Origin: a virus
Virus record (IMG/VR): IMGVR_UViG_3300024239_000011
Span: 479,036 to 543,035 of that record
Length of the DNA: 64,000 nucleotides
Strand: one strand, 5' to 3'
In this document: positions 49,875 to 57,950 of the stretch, piece by piece
Position numbering within the stretch: the first letter of the stretch is position 1
Layout: the number at the start of each line of letters is the position of its first letter
Position numbers and translations under genes: made by a program
The notes under the pieces: model-generated
Told to the model about the DNA's origin: nothing
Databases searched by the model: none
What the model saw: the letters and a program-made list of their open reading frames with translations, nothing else

Positions 49875-50411
49875 ATGAAGGTACAAGAGATCATCACTGA
49901 GTGGAGTGGTTCCGGGGCGGTTCCCGCATCTGAAATCCAAGGCGTGCTGAATCTTGCCATGCTTGATGCGGGTGATTTGGTTGTAGTCAGTTGGAAACCA
50001 TTTGTGACCACAGATGGTCATCACGCCCTATACAAGAATCCCACGGTCGATTATCTCGTCAAGGGGTTGGTTGATCGGTTTCTAGGGTCATCGGCGGAAG
50101 ATGTTATGGTGGCATCGACCGTTTGGAGTTCGGACACGTCCGTTCTTGGTATCCTCAAATTCATTCAGCAACATGCCCAGAACAAGAAGGGTATCGATCC
50201 GCGTACCATTCAAGTCAACACTAAAGGTTATTCTATCGATAAGCTGTCAATGTTCTGGTGGAATGGTATCGTTTTTCTGGTGATTAAAGACATCACGGGA
50301 AACCGAATGTATGGCGGACCAAGAGATACCCACTACACGATTTACGCCGCGCCGGATAAAAACTACAAAGCCCCGGCAGTAAATGGCGAAGAAGTACCCG
50401 CTTCATCTTGA
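49875..50411 (+). CDS. Putative injected head protein of unknown function, 178 aa
   Basis: ATG at 49875 preferred (GAGGG seven bases upstream) over 49857. MKVQEIITEWSG matches the shared late leader, with ITE as a T4-type prohead protease site after residue 9. The body (alpha/beta) is unassigned. Confidence 0.65.
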   Translation: MKVQEIITEWSGSGAVPASEIQGVLNLAMLDAGDLVVVSWKPFVTTDGHHALYKNPTVDYLVKGLVDRFLGSSAEDVMVASTVWSSDTSVLGILKFIQQHAQNKKGIDPRTIQVNTKGYSIDKLSMFWWNGIVFLVIKDITGNRMYGGPRDTHYTIYAAPDKNYKAPAVNGEEVPASS

Positions 50412-50437
50412 CAACGGCTGGAAGTTCCCGGTAAGTT
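50408..50437 (+). promoter_or_regulatory. Host-type promoter TTGACA-N18-TAAGTT
   Basis: -35 at 50408-50413, -10 at 50432-50437, overlapping the end of the 49875 gene and preceding ileS by about 32 bp. Confidence 0.55.
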
Positions 50438-50469
50438 AGGACGAATCTACGTCCCATATCGAGGAACTG

Positions 50470-53274
50470 ATGTCCGACAATTTTAACGTCCTGCTGCCGA
50501 AGACTGCTTTCCCACTCCACCGCAAGCCTGCGGATGAGGTGGCAATCCTCGTGCAGATGGAAACTCACCACAAGGACATGAGCCAGGACAGCGTTCAGGA
50601 CGCCCCGGTGTTTGTGTTGCATGATGGACCGCCATATGCAAACGGCGATATCCACATCGGGCATGCGCTGAACAAGATTCTCAAGGACATCGTGGTTCGG
50701 TCGCAATACGCACTCGGGCACAAGATTGATTTTCGCCCTGGTTGGGATTGCCATGGGCTACCTATCGAATGGAAAGTCGAGGAAGAGTGGCGCAAGGCGA
50801 AGAAAGACCCGCGTGCTGACGTGGTGGCTTTTCGTGCCGATTGCCGCGCTTACGCTCAACGTTGGCTCAATATTCAGCGCGAGCAGTTCAAGCGTCTGGG
50901 TGTTGCCGCCAATTGGGACAATCCCTACACAACCATGGCGTATGCGCACGAAGCGCAGATCGTTTCGGAACTGCACACGATTGCCAAGAGTGGCGCATTG
51001 TATCAGGGTTACAAACCCGTTATGTGGTCGCCGGTCGAAAAAACCTCTTTGGCGGAAGCTGAAGTCGAATACGAGAACGTGACCACTACCAGCGCCTATG
51101 TCGCCTTTAAGGTCGATGGCGAGGGAATGACGATCTGTGGTTCGCCCGTCCATATGCTGATCTGGACCACCACCCCGTGGACCCTGCCTGGAAACGAAGC
51201 TGTCGCGTTCTCGCCATCGGTTTATTACACGATGCTTCGCAAGGTCGTGGATGGTGAAACGTCCTACTTCGTCGTGGCGGCTGACCGTGCCGACGAATTG
51301 TGTAAGCTTGGTCTGGACAGATTCGGGGATGACTCGTGGTTGCCAAATTGTGGCTCTTGGTTCCGCGACAATATCAAATTAGTCCACCCGCTGTCTGGTA
51401 AGACCGTGCCTCTACTGCCTGCGGATTTTGTGACCGCCGAAACGGGCACGGGTTTGGTTCATATCGCGCCCGGTCATGGCAAAGATGATTTTGACCTGGG
51501 TCAGCGTCACAACCTCCCGATCTACAGTGTTGTTGATGACAACGGCTGCATGACGGACGCTGCCCCGGAAGGTGTGTGCGGGTTGCACGTCTACAAGGCG
51601 AGCGAAGCCGTGCTGGCGGTATTAGGTGATGCGCTGGTAGCAACCAAGACGCTGACCCATGAATACCCGCATTCCTGGCGGTCGAAGAAGCCGGTGATCT
51701 ATAAGGTCGCCCCGCAGTGGTTCATCCATGTGGGTGACGACCTGAAGGAAACCGTGCGTAAGGAACTGAATAACGTCGAGTTCTTCCCGCCGCAGGGTCG
51801 CAACCGTATCACCTCCATGGTGGAAAGCCGTGGTGACTGGTGTGTGTCGCGTCAGCGCATGTGGGGCGTTCCCATGATGCTGCTGGTCCGTGATGACGGT
51901 AAGTTGATGGGTCATGAACCCGACGACAATGCCTTGTGTCGAGGGATCGAATTCTTTGAGGCGCGAGCTTCGGAGTTCAATGAGTGGGTGGTGGCTCGCA
52001 TCAACGCCGAGGGCTGTGATTGGTGGCTCACCGAGAGCGTCGAAGAAATCACCCATCGCATGAACGTCGAAACTGGCAGCGGGTGGTTCCTGGCGGGTGA
52101 GCATGCTCGGTTCACCAAGGTGACCGACGTGTTGGACGTGTGGTTTGACTCGGGCTGCACCCATGCGTTCGCCATCAAGGATCGGGCAAATCTTTATCTG
52201 GAAGGGTCTGACCAGCATCGTGGTTGGTTCCAGTCCAGCCTTCTGGAGTCGGTGCTGACCACCGGGCGGGCGCCTTACGATGCGCTGCTGACCCACGGTT
52301 TCGTTCTCGACCATAAGGGCGAGAAGATGTCGAAATCCAAGGGTAACGTCGTACATCCCGAAGATGTGATCAAAAAGCACGGTGTTGATGTGCTGCGTCT
52401 ATGGGTTGCCGCGTCCAACTACCATGATGATCTGCGTATCGGTGATCAGATCATGGAACGGGTGGCGGATTCCTATAAGCGCATTCGCAACACCCTGAAA
52501 TGGTTGCTTGGCAATCTGCGAGATCATGACGGTGGGCGTTTCATCCAGTACGACACCCTACCGTCGCTGGAAAAGTACGTCCTGCATCACGTTGTGACGA
52601 CGAACGAAATCGTGAAGAAGGCGTATCGCGAATACGACTTCAACACGGTCTACCGTGCCGTGTACGGGTTCTGCAACGAGGTGCTGTCGTCGCTCTACTT
52701 CGACATCCGTAAGGATCGTCTGTATTGCGACGGTGCGAATGATCCAGCGCGTGAGCAAACTATGGCGGTGTTGGAACTGGTGACCGACAATCTGTTGGGT
52801 TGGTTGGCTCCGATCACGCCGTTTGCCGTTACCGAAGCGACGCCGCTGTTCTATGGCGAGCAGTACGACCAGTCCATCCATCGTTTGGTTGACCTTCCTA
52901 TGGAATGGCAAGATCACGCACTTGCGTCCCATTGGGACATGGCGTTGACGGTGCGTGCGAAGGTTTTGGAGGCGGTTGAACGCAAACGGAAGCCGAAGGA
53001 CGAGCGTGGACCTGATGACATTGGTGCGTCGTTGGAAGCTTCGGTATTCGCAACGCTGAGCCAAAATTACATGGATGCGCTAAAAGACATCGATATGGCG
53101 GAAGTGTGCATCGTGTCGCACTTCGATGTGAACAGGTCGGTAGGTGCGCAGCCCGAAGGCATCGAGATCACAGTCCACCGCGCTAAGGGGCACAAATGTG
53201 CCCGATGCTGGAAGGTGGTTCCGGATATTGAACATCTTTGTGATCGCTGTGCGGCGGTCGAAGGGGAGAATTGA
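50470..53274 (+). CDS. ileS: Isoleucyl-tRNA synthetase
   Basis: 934 residues, nearly the length of E. coli IleRS (938). HIGH at 62-65, PGWDCHGLPIE after it, KMSKS at 619-623, and a bacterial-type C-terminal zinc finger (CARCW...CDRC, about 911-928) are all present. So is the editing-domain stretch TGLVHIAPGHGKDDF. It looks complete and active. A phage-borne IleRS together with tRNA-Ile2 and TilS could secure AUA decoding or evade a host defence that attacks IleRS/tRNA-Ile. GAGGAACTG precedes the ATG. Confidence 0.9.
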   Translation: MSDNFNVLLPKTAFPLHRKPADEVAILVQMETHHKDMSQDSVQDAPVFVLHDGPPYANGDIHIGHALNKILKDIVVRSQYALGHKIDFRPGWDCHGLPIEWKVEEEWRKAKKDPRADVVAFRADCRAYAQRWLNIQREQFKRLGVAANWDNPYTTMAYAHEAQIVSELHTIAKSGALYQGYKPVMWSPVEKTSLAEAEVEYENVTTTSAYVAFKVDGEGMTICGSPVHMLIWTTTPWTLPGNEAVAFSPSVYYTMLRKVVDGETSYFVVAADRADELCKLGLDRFGDDSWLPNCGSWFRDNIKLVHPLSGKTVPLLPADFVTAETGTGLVHIAPGHGKDDFDLGQRHNLPIYSVVDDNGCMTDAAPEGVCGLHVYKASEAVLAVLGDALVATKTLTHEYPHSWRSKKPVIYKVAPQWFIHVGDDLKETVRKELNNVEFFPPQGRNRITSMVESRGDWCVSRQRMWGVPMMLLVRDDGKLMGHEPDDNALCRGIEFFEARASEFNEWVVARINAEGCDWWLTESVEEITHRMNVETGSGWFLAGEHARFTKVTDVLDVWFDSGCTHAFAIKDRANLYLEGSDQHRGWFQSSLLESVLTTGRAPYDALLTHGFVLDHKGEKMSKSKGNVVHPEDVIKKHGVDVLRLWVAASNYHDDLRIGDQIMERVADSYKRIRNTLKWLLGNLRDHDGGRFIQYDTLPSLEKYVLHHVVTTNEIVKKAYREYDFNTVYRAVYGFCNEVLSSLYFDIRKDRLYCDGANDPAREQTMAVLELVTDNLLGWLAPITPFAVTEATPLFYGEQYDQSIHRLVDLPMEWQDHALASHWDMALTVRAKVLEAVERKRKPKDERGPDDIGASLEASVFATLSQNYMDALKDIDMAEVCIVSHFDVNRSVGAQPEGIEITVHRAKGHKCARCWKVVPDIEHLCDRCAAVEGEN

Positions 53275-53275
53275 T

Positions 53276-53455
53276 ATGGTCAAGTTTTTGATTGTTGGTT
53301 TGCCGGTGATTCTGGTGTACCTGTTGATTGGCGTGTACATGCAGCGTGGTCAGCAGGTTAAGGTTACCACCATTTTCAAGGTGATCGGTTGGCCGTTCCT
53401 GTTGGCGGACAAGGCGGTGTTGCCTGAAAAGAAGGATAACAAGCCTAATGCCTAG
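53276..53455 (+). CDS. Small membrane protein, 59 aa
   Basis: One N-terminal membrane helix (about 4-21, FLIVGLPVILVYLLIGVY), basic tail. Starts directly after ileS (AAGGGGAG site within its end) and overlaps the Nudix gene. Unassigned. Confidence 0.65.
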   Translation: MVKFLIVGLPVILVYLLIGVYMQRGQQVKVTTIFKVIGWPFLLADKAVLPEKKDNKPNA

Positions 53456-53993
53456 GGAAGAAATCGTCCTGGCGGACTCTGGTTGGCAACAACTCCGGGT
53501 GATTAATCACCCGGAGGCTGGGGTGGAAAACTATTCTTATTGCCGCGAATCCAAGGCAGGCGGTAAGGGGGTTGCGGTTCTTCCGTTCCGATGGAAGAAA
53601 AACAGCCTACATGCACTGGAATTTCTCATTCGCTCCGAGTTCAACCCGCCGTGGTCTACCGAAGAAAACTTCTGGACATGCGTAACGGGCATGGTCGATC
53701 CTGGCGAAGTACCGGATCATGCGGCAATTCGTGAACTGCTTGAAGAAACCGGCTACGATGCGCCGTGGGAGCAATTCGTACCACTGGGTTGGATGTTCTC
53801 CAATAAAGGGTCCGATACGATCACCCACATGTATGGCGTTGATCTAACGGGGCTGGAAGCTGGTGACATTACGGGCGATGGTTCGTTGCACGAGCAAAAA
53901 GCATTCAATCAGTGGGTTGATGAACGTGAAATGTTCGAGAAGGTTCAGCATGCACTTGTTTTGGCACTTTACGCCAAACTGAAGGCTGCTTAA
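53448..53993 (+). CDS. Nudix hydrolase
   Basis: 181 residues. The complete Nudix box G-x5-E-x7-REUxEExGU is at residues 81-103 (GMVDPGEVPDHAAIRELLEE then TGY), binding Mg2+ for cleavage of nucleoside-diphosphate-X compounds. Phage Nudix enzymes act on oxidised dNTPs, dATP/NAD-type compounds or RNA caps; which one here is unknown. Part of the nucleotide-metabolism run. Confidence 0.85.
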   Translation: MPREEIVLADSGWQQLRVINHPEAGVENYSYCRESKAGGKGVAVLPFRWKKNSLHALEFLIRSEFNPPWSTEENFWTCVTGMVDPGEVPDHAAIRELLEETGYDAPWEQFVPLGWMFSNKGSDTITHMYGVDLTGLEAGDITGDGSLHEQKAFNQWVDEREMFEKVQHALVLALYAKLKAA

Positions 53994-54012
53994 TTCAGAG
54001 AGGAAAACTGTT

Positions 54013-54258
54013 ATGGGTCTCGTTGATAAGTTGATTAAAGCCGGTGAAATGGTCGTGGATCATGCCGCCGAAAAGGTAAGCGAAGCGGTTGTCGAGGCAG
54101 CCAAGATTGCCGAAGAAGTTGCAAAAACCGCCGAGGAATACGGCGATAAGATTGGGGATGTTGCCATCGAAGTCGCTCAGATGGTGACCGGGAAACCCGC
54201 CGAGGTTGAACCCAGCGAGCAAAAGCCCGACCCCGACGATCAGCCCCCGTCCACCTAA
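54013..54258 (+). CDS. Small helical protein with acidic Pro-rich tail, 81 aa
   Basis: Ala/Glu/Val heptads from residue 5 to 58 suggest a single long amphipathic helix (apolipoprotein- or LEA-like), followed by a disordered Pro/Asp tail. Unassigned. AGAGAGG precedes the ATG. Confidence 0.65.
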   Translation: MGLVDKLIKAGEMVVDHAAEKVSEAVVEAAKIAEEVAKTAEEYGDKIGDVAIEVAQMVTGKPAEVEPSEQKPDPDDQPPST

Positions 54259-54274
54259 TAATTCAATCTGATTA

Positions 54275-54334
54275 TTGACTATCCCACTGTTATCGGGTAC
54301 TCTTCAACGAGTAAACCTGTTAGCAGTGGGATAG
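54275..54334 (+). promoter_or_regulatory. Host-type promoter with 11-bp anti-RBS arm
   Basis: TTGACT (54275-54280), 17-bp spacer, TACTCT (54298-54303). CTATCCCACTG (54279-54289) between -35 and -10 is perfectly complementary to CAGTGGGATAG (54324-54334), which contains the ribosome site of the 54337 gene. The left arm is upstream of +1. Confidence 0.7.
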
Positions 54335-54336
54335 TC

Positions 54337-54915
54337 ATGTCTGGATTGATTAATGAATTTATTCGTCGCGTGGATGCAGTCAACCCGGACAAAGGGTTGT
54401 TCAACCTCGACCGACGCATCATCAAGATTGGCGAAGAAGCCGGTGAGGTATTCGAGGCATACTTGAATACCACCAGTCAGCGTAACGGTAAGGGTAAGAC
54501 CTGGGCGGACGTACTGGAAGAACTGGTGGATTGTGCCATTGTGGTTGCTGACACCGGCAAAACCCCGGTAACGACTGCCAATCGCGCGTTTTTCGTGGAT
54601 ACCGACCGTATTGATACCGTGACGGTTGGTGCCAACGAAATCACTTCCGGAAGAATTCGCGCCATTTTCACACTGCTTACGCGGGTCAACGATGCATATG
54701 ATTGGGCGTTGGAAGCGGAAGCACTCCCGAACAATACGGGTGGTGCGTGGCGTCACTTCGATACCGAATGCGAGAACCTTTTCATGCACCTTCTGGGGAT
54801 GATTCGTTCCCTCGCTGATGAAGAGGAAATCTTAGCGGAACTCGACCGTAAGTTGCTGAAGTGGGTGACTAATATGAACAAGATGCCCACCAATGAGCGG
54901 GAAAACGATGTATAA
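54337..54915 (+). CDS. MazG-like all-alpha NTP pyrophosphohydrolase (second copy)
   Basis: 192 residues. KIGEEAGEVFEAYL and DVLEELVDCAIVVAD carry the EExxE...ExxD metal-binding set of MazG-like enzymes. Larger than usual, with an insert of about 55 residues between the second and third helices (FFVDTDRID...), so possibly a fused or decorated form. Differs clearly from the 4853 protein, so the phage carries two such enzymes. Confidence 0.7.
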   Translation: MSGLINEFIRRVDAVNPDKGLFNLDRRIIKIGEEAGEVFEAYLNTTSQRNGKGKTWADVLEELVDCAIVVADTGKTPVTTANRAFFVDTDRIDTVTVGANEITSGRIRAIFTLLTRVNDAYDWALEAEALPNNTGGAWRHFDTECENLFMHLLGMIRSLADEEEILAELDRKLLKWVTNMNKMPTNERENDV

Positions 54916-54927
54916 CGGGAGGATGAC

Positions 54928-55104
54928 ATGACCGAAATTAAAGATGCGACCAATGTCGTTTCCACCACCGTGATAGTTGATACCATTGAGCAGAAAATCG
55001 CATCATGGGTTGAAAAAGGTTGGGCTGTTCTCACCGATGAGTACAACCTAATGATCACCCAGGATGGGATCAGGGCAATGGAGGATGGGCATGCCTTCAC
55101 TTAA
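54928..55104 (+). CDS. Hypothetical small protein, 58 aa
   Basis: GGAGGATGAC places a strong ribosome site before ATG 54928. Acidic, helical (STTVIVDTIEQKIASWVEKG). Overlaps the next gene by 14 bases. Unassigned. Confidence 0.6.
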   Translation: MTEIKDATNVVSTTVIVDTIEQKIASWVEKGWAVLTDEYNLMITQDGIRAMEDGHAFT

Positions 55105-55318
55105 GGACGCCCTGGCAGCGGTGGTGAGGGAAGGATCACTTACCACCGCTCTTCAAGCTCTTGAACTAGTTGAGGCGGTCGCCGCGAGCCTGCATGCGGT
55201 ACGCCATCCTGGGGGAACATGGGATGATGCTTCCATGGAACGTCGGGAAGAATTTCATCGGGATGCATCTATTGCCCTGACCGCGATCCACAAACAGGGC
55301 TACCACCTGACCAAATGA
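55091..55318 (+). CDS. Hypothetical helical protein, 75 aa
   Basis: ATG 55091 with GGAGG upstream, inside the end of the previous gene. Helical, with an HHAVRH-like His-rich middle. Unassigned. Confidence 0.6.
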   Translation: MPSLKDALAAVVREGSLTTALQALELVEAVAASLHAVRHPGGTWDDASMERREEFHRDASIALTAIHKQGYHLTK

Positions 55319-55324
55319 CCGCCT

Positions 55325-55360
55325 TCAGCCCCTAAATACAAGAAAGTATCTAGGGGCTGA
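55325..55360 (+). promoter_or_regulatory. Late promoter inside a 15-bp RBS-sequestering hairpin
   Basis: TCAGCCCCTAAATAC (55325-55339) pairs with GTATCTAGGGGCTGA (55346-55360) at 14 of 15 positions. The left arm contains the late promoter CTAAATA (55332-55338); the right arm contains the ribosome site AGGGG of the 55365 gene. Expected +1 (about 55344) is in the loop, so late RNA lacks the left arm. Confidence 0.8.
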
Positions 55361-55364
55361 TGAT

Positions 55365-55820
55365 ATGCGTATTAGCGAATTATTCGAAGACGACCAGCAG
55401 TCATGGTCGATGAAGATGGTTGCCAATCCAGACCGAATGCCACTTCGGTATTGGTATAACCCATCAACCGACGAAATTCGCGAGCTATCTCCGACAACTG
55501 AACACGCTGCCGATGTGTTGAACAATCCGGACCACTTTCAAGTATCTGGGTTGGGTACGCTTGACCCAACCGAACGTATTACCAGCGGACAACTGCGTAA
55601 GATCGTACAAGTTGCGTTAGATAATGGCTGGGTGCGCGTGATTCGGTTACGCCCGGATACGTCGGTCTATATGATCGAAGGAAACAATCCACGGCATGTT
55701 TTGAAGGCAGCACGGCGTTTTGATAAAGCAGTTCACCCAATCACCCGTTTGACCATTGAAGGGCATAATCTTCGCGATGATGACCTTGCCCTTTATTTGA
55801 AATACGGTCGTCTGAAATAA
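55365..55820 (+). CDS. Putative injected head protein of unknown function, 151 aa
   Basis: MRISELFEDDQQS is very close to the T4 Alt start (MELITELFDED) and fits the shared leader; ISE and LFE are T4-type cleavage sites. The remainder is alpha/beta with a Tyr/Arg-rich centre. Expressed from the late promoter hidden in the hairpin just upstream. Confidence 0.7.
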   Translation: MRISELFEDDQQSWSMKMVANPDRMPLRYWYNPSTDEIRELSPTTEHAADVLNNPDHFQVSGLGTLDPTERITSGQLRKIVQVALDNGWVRVIRLRPDTSVYMIEGNNPRHVLKAARRFDKAVHPITRLTIEGHNLRDDDLALYLKYGRLK

Positions 55821-55821
55821 A

Positions 55822-55871
55822 ATGACCCGATGACGTTCTTGTTTTATTCTCCTACCGCAACATAGGAGAAT
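55822..55871 (+). promoter_or_regulatory. Possible host-type promoter with 9-bp anti-RBS hairpin
   Basis: ATGACC (55822-55827), 17-bp spacer, TATTCT (55845-55850). ATTCTCCTA (55846-55854) overlaps the -10 and pairs perfectly with TAGGAGAAT (55863-55871), the ribosome site of the dCMP deaminase gene. The hairpin itself is firm; the promoter is weaker. Confidence 0.6.
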
Positions 55872-55875
55872 ATGG

Positions 55876-56457
55876 ATGTTGACGAAGCTGCTTTCCAGAA
55901 TCGGTTATAAAAAACAAACGGTACCACTCGATACGGAACAAATAGAGAACGAAATGCAAATCCCAGAATGGGATGAATATTTTATGACAATGGTCTATTT
56001 GGTATCAATGCGTAGCAAAGACCAATCGACACATATCGGTGCTGTTATCGTTGGTCCGGATAGAGAAGTACGTAGCACAGGGTACAATTCTTTCCCCATT
56101 GGGCTTAATGATACTGTGCAAGAGCGTCAGCAACGTCCGGAAAAATATTTCTGGTTTGAGCATGCCGAACGGTCGGCAATTTTGTTAGCGGCACGAACCG
56201 GTATCTCGCTTGCTGGATGCACGATGTACACTCAAGGGATTCCATGCGCTGATTGTGCCCGCGCAGTGATCCAGGCAGGAATTAAAGAAGTGGTGTTGCA
56301 TAAGCAGTGGTCTTTCGAAGAAGGGCAGCAAAAGTGGGCAGAGTCCGGTCAGCGATCTGCTCAGATGTTTGAAGAATGTGGGATTAAAGTTCGCTATTAT
56401 GATGGTCCGCTTATGAAGGTGACCGGATTACGTGGCGGTAAAGTTTTAGACTTCTAA
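55876..56457 (+). CDS. cd: dCMP deaminase
   Basis: 193 residues, T4 Cd size. HAE at residues 96-98 and PCADC (124-127 cysteines) are the zinc site, and the N-terminal STHIGAVIVGPDREVRSTGYN is typical of the family. It converts dCMP to dUMP for dTMP synthesis, as in T4. Start fixed by AGGAG. The anti-RBS hairpin suggests it is silent in read-through RNA. Confidence 0.85.
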   Translation: MLTKLLSRIGYKKQTVPLDTEQIENEMQIPEWDEYFMTMVYLVSMRSKDQSTHIGAVIVGPDREVRSTGYNSFPIGLNDTVQERQQRPEKYFWFEHAERSAILLAARTGISLAGCTMYTQGIPCADCARAVIQAGIKEVVLHKQWSFEEGQQKWAESGQRSAQMFEECGIKVRYYDGPLMKVTGLRGGKVLDF

Positions 56458-56515
56458 CCCATTGATGAAACATACCAAAAGAGGCCAAAAAGCTTCTGGC
56501 TTTGGAGTAACAAAA

Positions 56516-56755
56516 ATGCCGATGTATGACAAAATCTCTCATTTTCTAGGGATACTGACCTGTATTGCGGTGATCATCGTATCGGTAATCGCAATCCCAC
56601 ATGATAATTCCATGTATTTCACGCTTGATCTGACCGTATTGGCTTTGGTAGCTTACTACGTGAAAGAACTGATTACCAATTGGGGGAATGCTGATTATGG
56701 CAACTGTGATTCCATTCAAGCGAAAAGAACCGACAACCCAATATTTGGTGAGTAG
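56516..56755 (+). CDS. Small membrane protein, 79 aa
   Basis: ATG 56516 chosen (GGAG eight bases upstream); the frame extends to 56465. Two hydrophobic stretches (about 8-28 and 36-50) suggest a hairpin of two membrane helices. Unassigned. Confidence 0.6.
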   Translation: MPMYDKISHFLGILTCIAVIIVSVIAIPHDNSMYFTLDLTVLALVAYYVKELITNWGNADYGNCDSIQAKRTDNPIFGE

Positions 56756-56978
56756 TGACCAGAAACGCGGACCATATTGCGTAACCCATGATAATTTCGA
56801 CATCTATAGTCGTGAATTAGCTGTTGCCGTAGGTTCCCCGGATTTTGTAAATCTGGGGATTACCGCATCTGATAATGGATGGTATCATCTGATATTAATG
56901 ACCAAGGACGGCACGATAGAATTTGATGCAGTTGGTATTATCGTTGGGTCACGGGTAATTATAACCGATTGTCAATAA
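56697..56978 (+). CDS. Hypothetical protein, 93 aa
   Basis: ATG 56697 inside the end of the previous gene. Beta-rich (two Trp/Tyr strands); GGGAATGCTGATT upstream. Unassigned. Confidence 0.55.
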   Translation: MATVIPFKRKEPTTQYLVSSDQKRGPYCVTHDNFDIYSRELAVAVGSPDFVNLGITASDNGWYHLILMTKDGTIEFDAVGIIVGSRVIITDCQ

Positions 56979-56992
56979 CACGTCTCCAAATG

Positions 56993-57007
56993 TTAAATAC
57001 ATGTATG
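56993..57007 (+). promoter_or_regulatory. Late promoter placing +1 at the start codon (leaderless)
   Basis: TTAAATA (56993-56999), five bases CATGT, then ATG at 57005. No ribosome site precedes it. Confidence 0.65.
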
Positions 57008-57421
57008 GGACAGGTCATTGATTTACAAAAATACAAAAAAACCGAAAAACAACCGCCGCCGCCGGGTGGTATCCCATTTCACGTGGTTTTACGGGAAAAC
57101 CAGCCTTTTGCGGTGGTGGTAGTATCGTTTGCAATCATTTTTGCACTTGATTTGGCAAACATCATTCACAACAATCATAATGGTGATATCGAATTCTCCA
57201 TGATGAACTCCACTGATTTTACTCGTTTGCGGGTTTACCAGTGGAGTTCAAAGAATCATCGCGTGCATGGGTACGAATACAATATGTATCCTGTAAATGC
57301 TTTTAATTTAATCCCGGATTTCGGATATATAAATTGCCGATTTGTGGCATTTGGCGGCACATATCTTGGAAAAGTTGATACCTGTAGTCGAGAAGAGTTC
57401 ATCTTACGTTACAGAAGTTGA
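57005..57421 (+). CDS. Hypothetical late protein, 138 aa
   Basis: No family recognised. MGQVIDLQKYKK at the start is basic; a hydrophobic segment (about 32-51, NQPFAVVVVSFAIIFALDLA) may be membrane-bound; the rest is beta-rich with many aromatic residues. The leaderless start is preferred over the upstream ATG at 56990. Confidence 0.6.
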   Translation: MGQVIDLQKYKKTEKQPPPPGGIPFHVVLRENQPFAVVVVSFAIIFALDLANIIHNNHNGDIEFSMMNSTDFTRLRVYQWSSKNHRVHGYEYNMYPVNAFNLIPDFGYINCRFVAFGGTYLGKVDTCSREEFILRYRS

Positions 57422-57452
57422 CACTGAATACGAAACCACGTAAAGTTATTTT

Positions 57453-57917
57453 ATGCGTATTCAAGTTCATAGCCGTGATACGGTTCAACACATCGATCCC
57501 GCATTACCGTATGCGGTGATTTCCGTCACCGATCCACTGCGTGGTTGGGCGAATGTTGCACGCAACTCCCACTGTCAGGGGGTTCTCCAATTGCATTTCC
57601 ATGATGCGGATCGTAATAACGTGTATGCACCAGCCCACCTGAGTGCTGATGAAGCTGCTCAGCCAACTGAATTCATCTACATGGATGAAACGGTGGCGCG
57701 ACAGATGATTGATTTTGTTCTTGGTCTTAAAGACAAAATTGATCTTCTCGTGTGTCAATGTGATGCCGGAATTGCAAGAAGTGCCGGGATTGCAGGCGCG
57801 TTTGGTAAGATTTTATTGGGAGATGACATGTTCATCTTCACTAACTCGCGGTACAAACCCAACATGCTGGTGTACCGTACTATCCTTGAGACGTATTACA
57901 CGGAATACTACGAATAA
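57453..57917 (+). CDS. Tyrosine/dual-specificity phosphatase-like protein
   Basis: 154 residues. The CX5R P-loop CDAGIARS (C103-R109) lies in LLVCQCDAGIARSAGIAG, the same position as in phage PTP-like proteins, and a preceding Asp-rich strand may hold the general acid. It could remove phosphate from host proteins or nucleotides. No Shine-Dalgarno is seen before the ATG. GC content similar to neighbours. Confidence 0.7.
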   Translation: MRIQVHSRDTVQHIDPALPYAVISVTDPLRGWANVARNSHCQGVLQLHFHDADRNNVYAPAHLSADEAAQPTEFIYMDETVARQMIDFVLGLKDKIDLLVCQCDAGIARSAGIAGAFGKILLGDDMFIFTNSRYKPNMLVYRTILETYYTEYYE

Positions 57918-57950
57918 ATCCATGGTATCCTGAATTTTTCTTCTTGGGTG

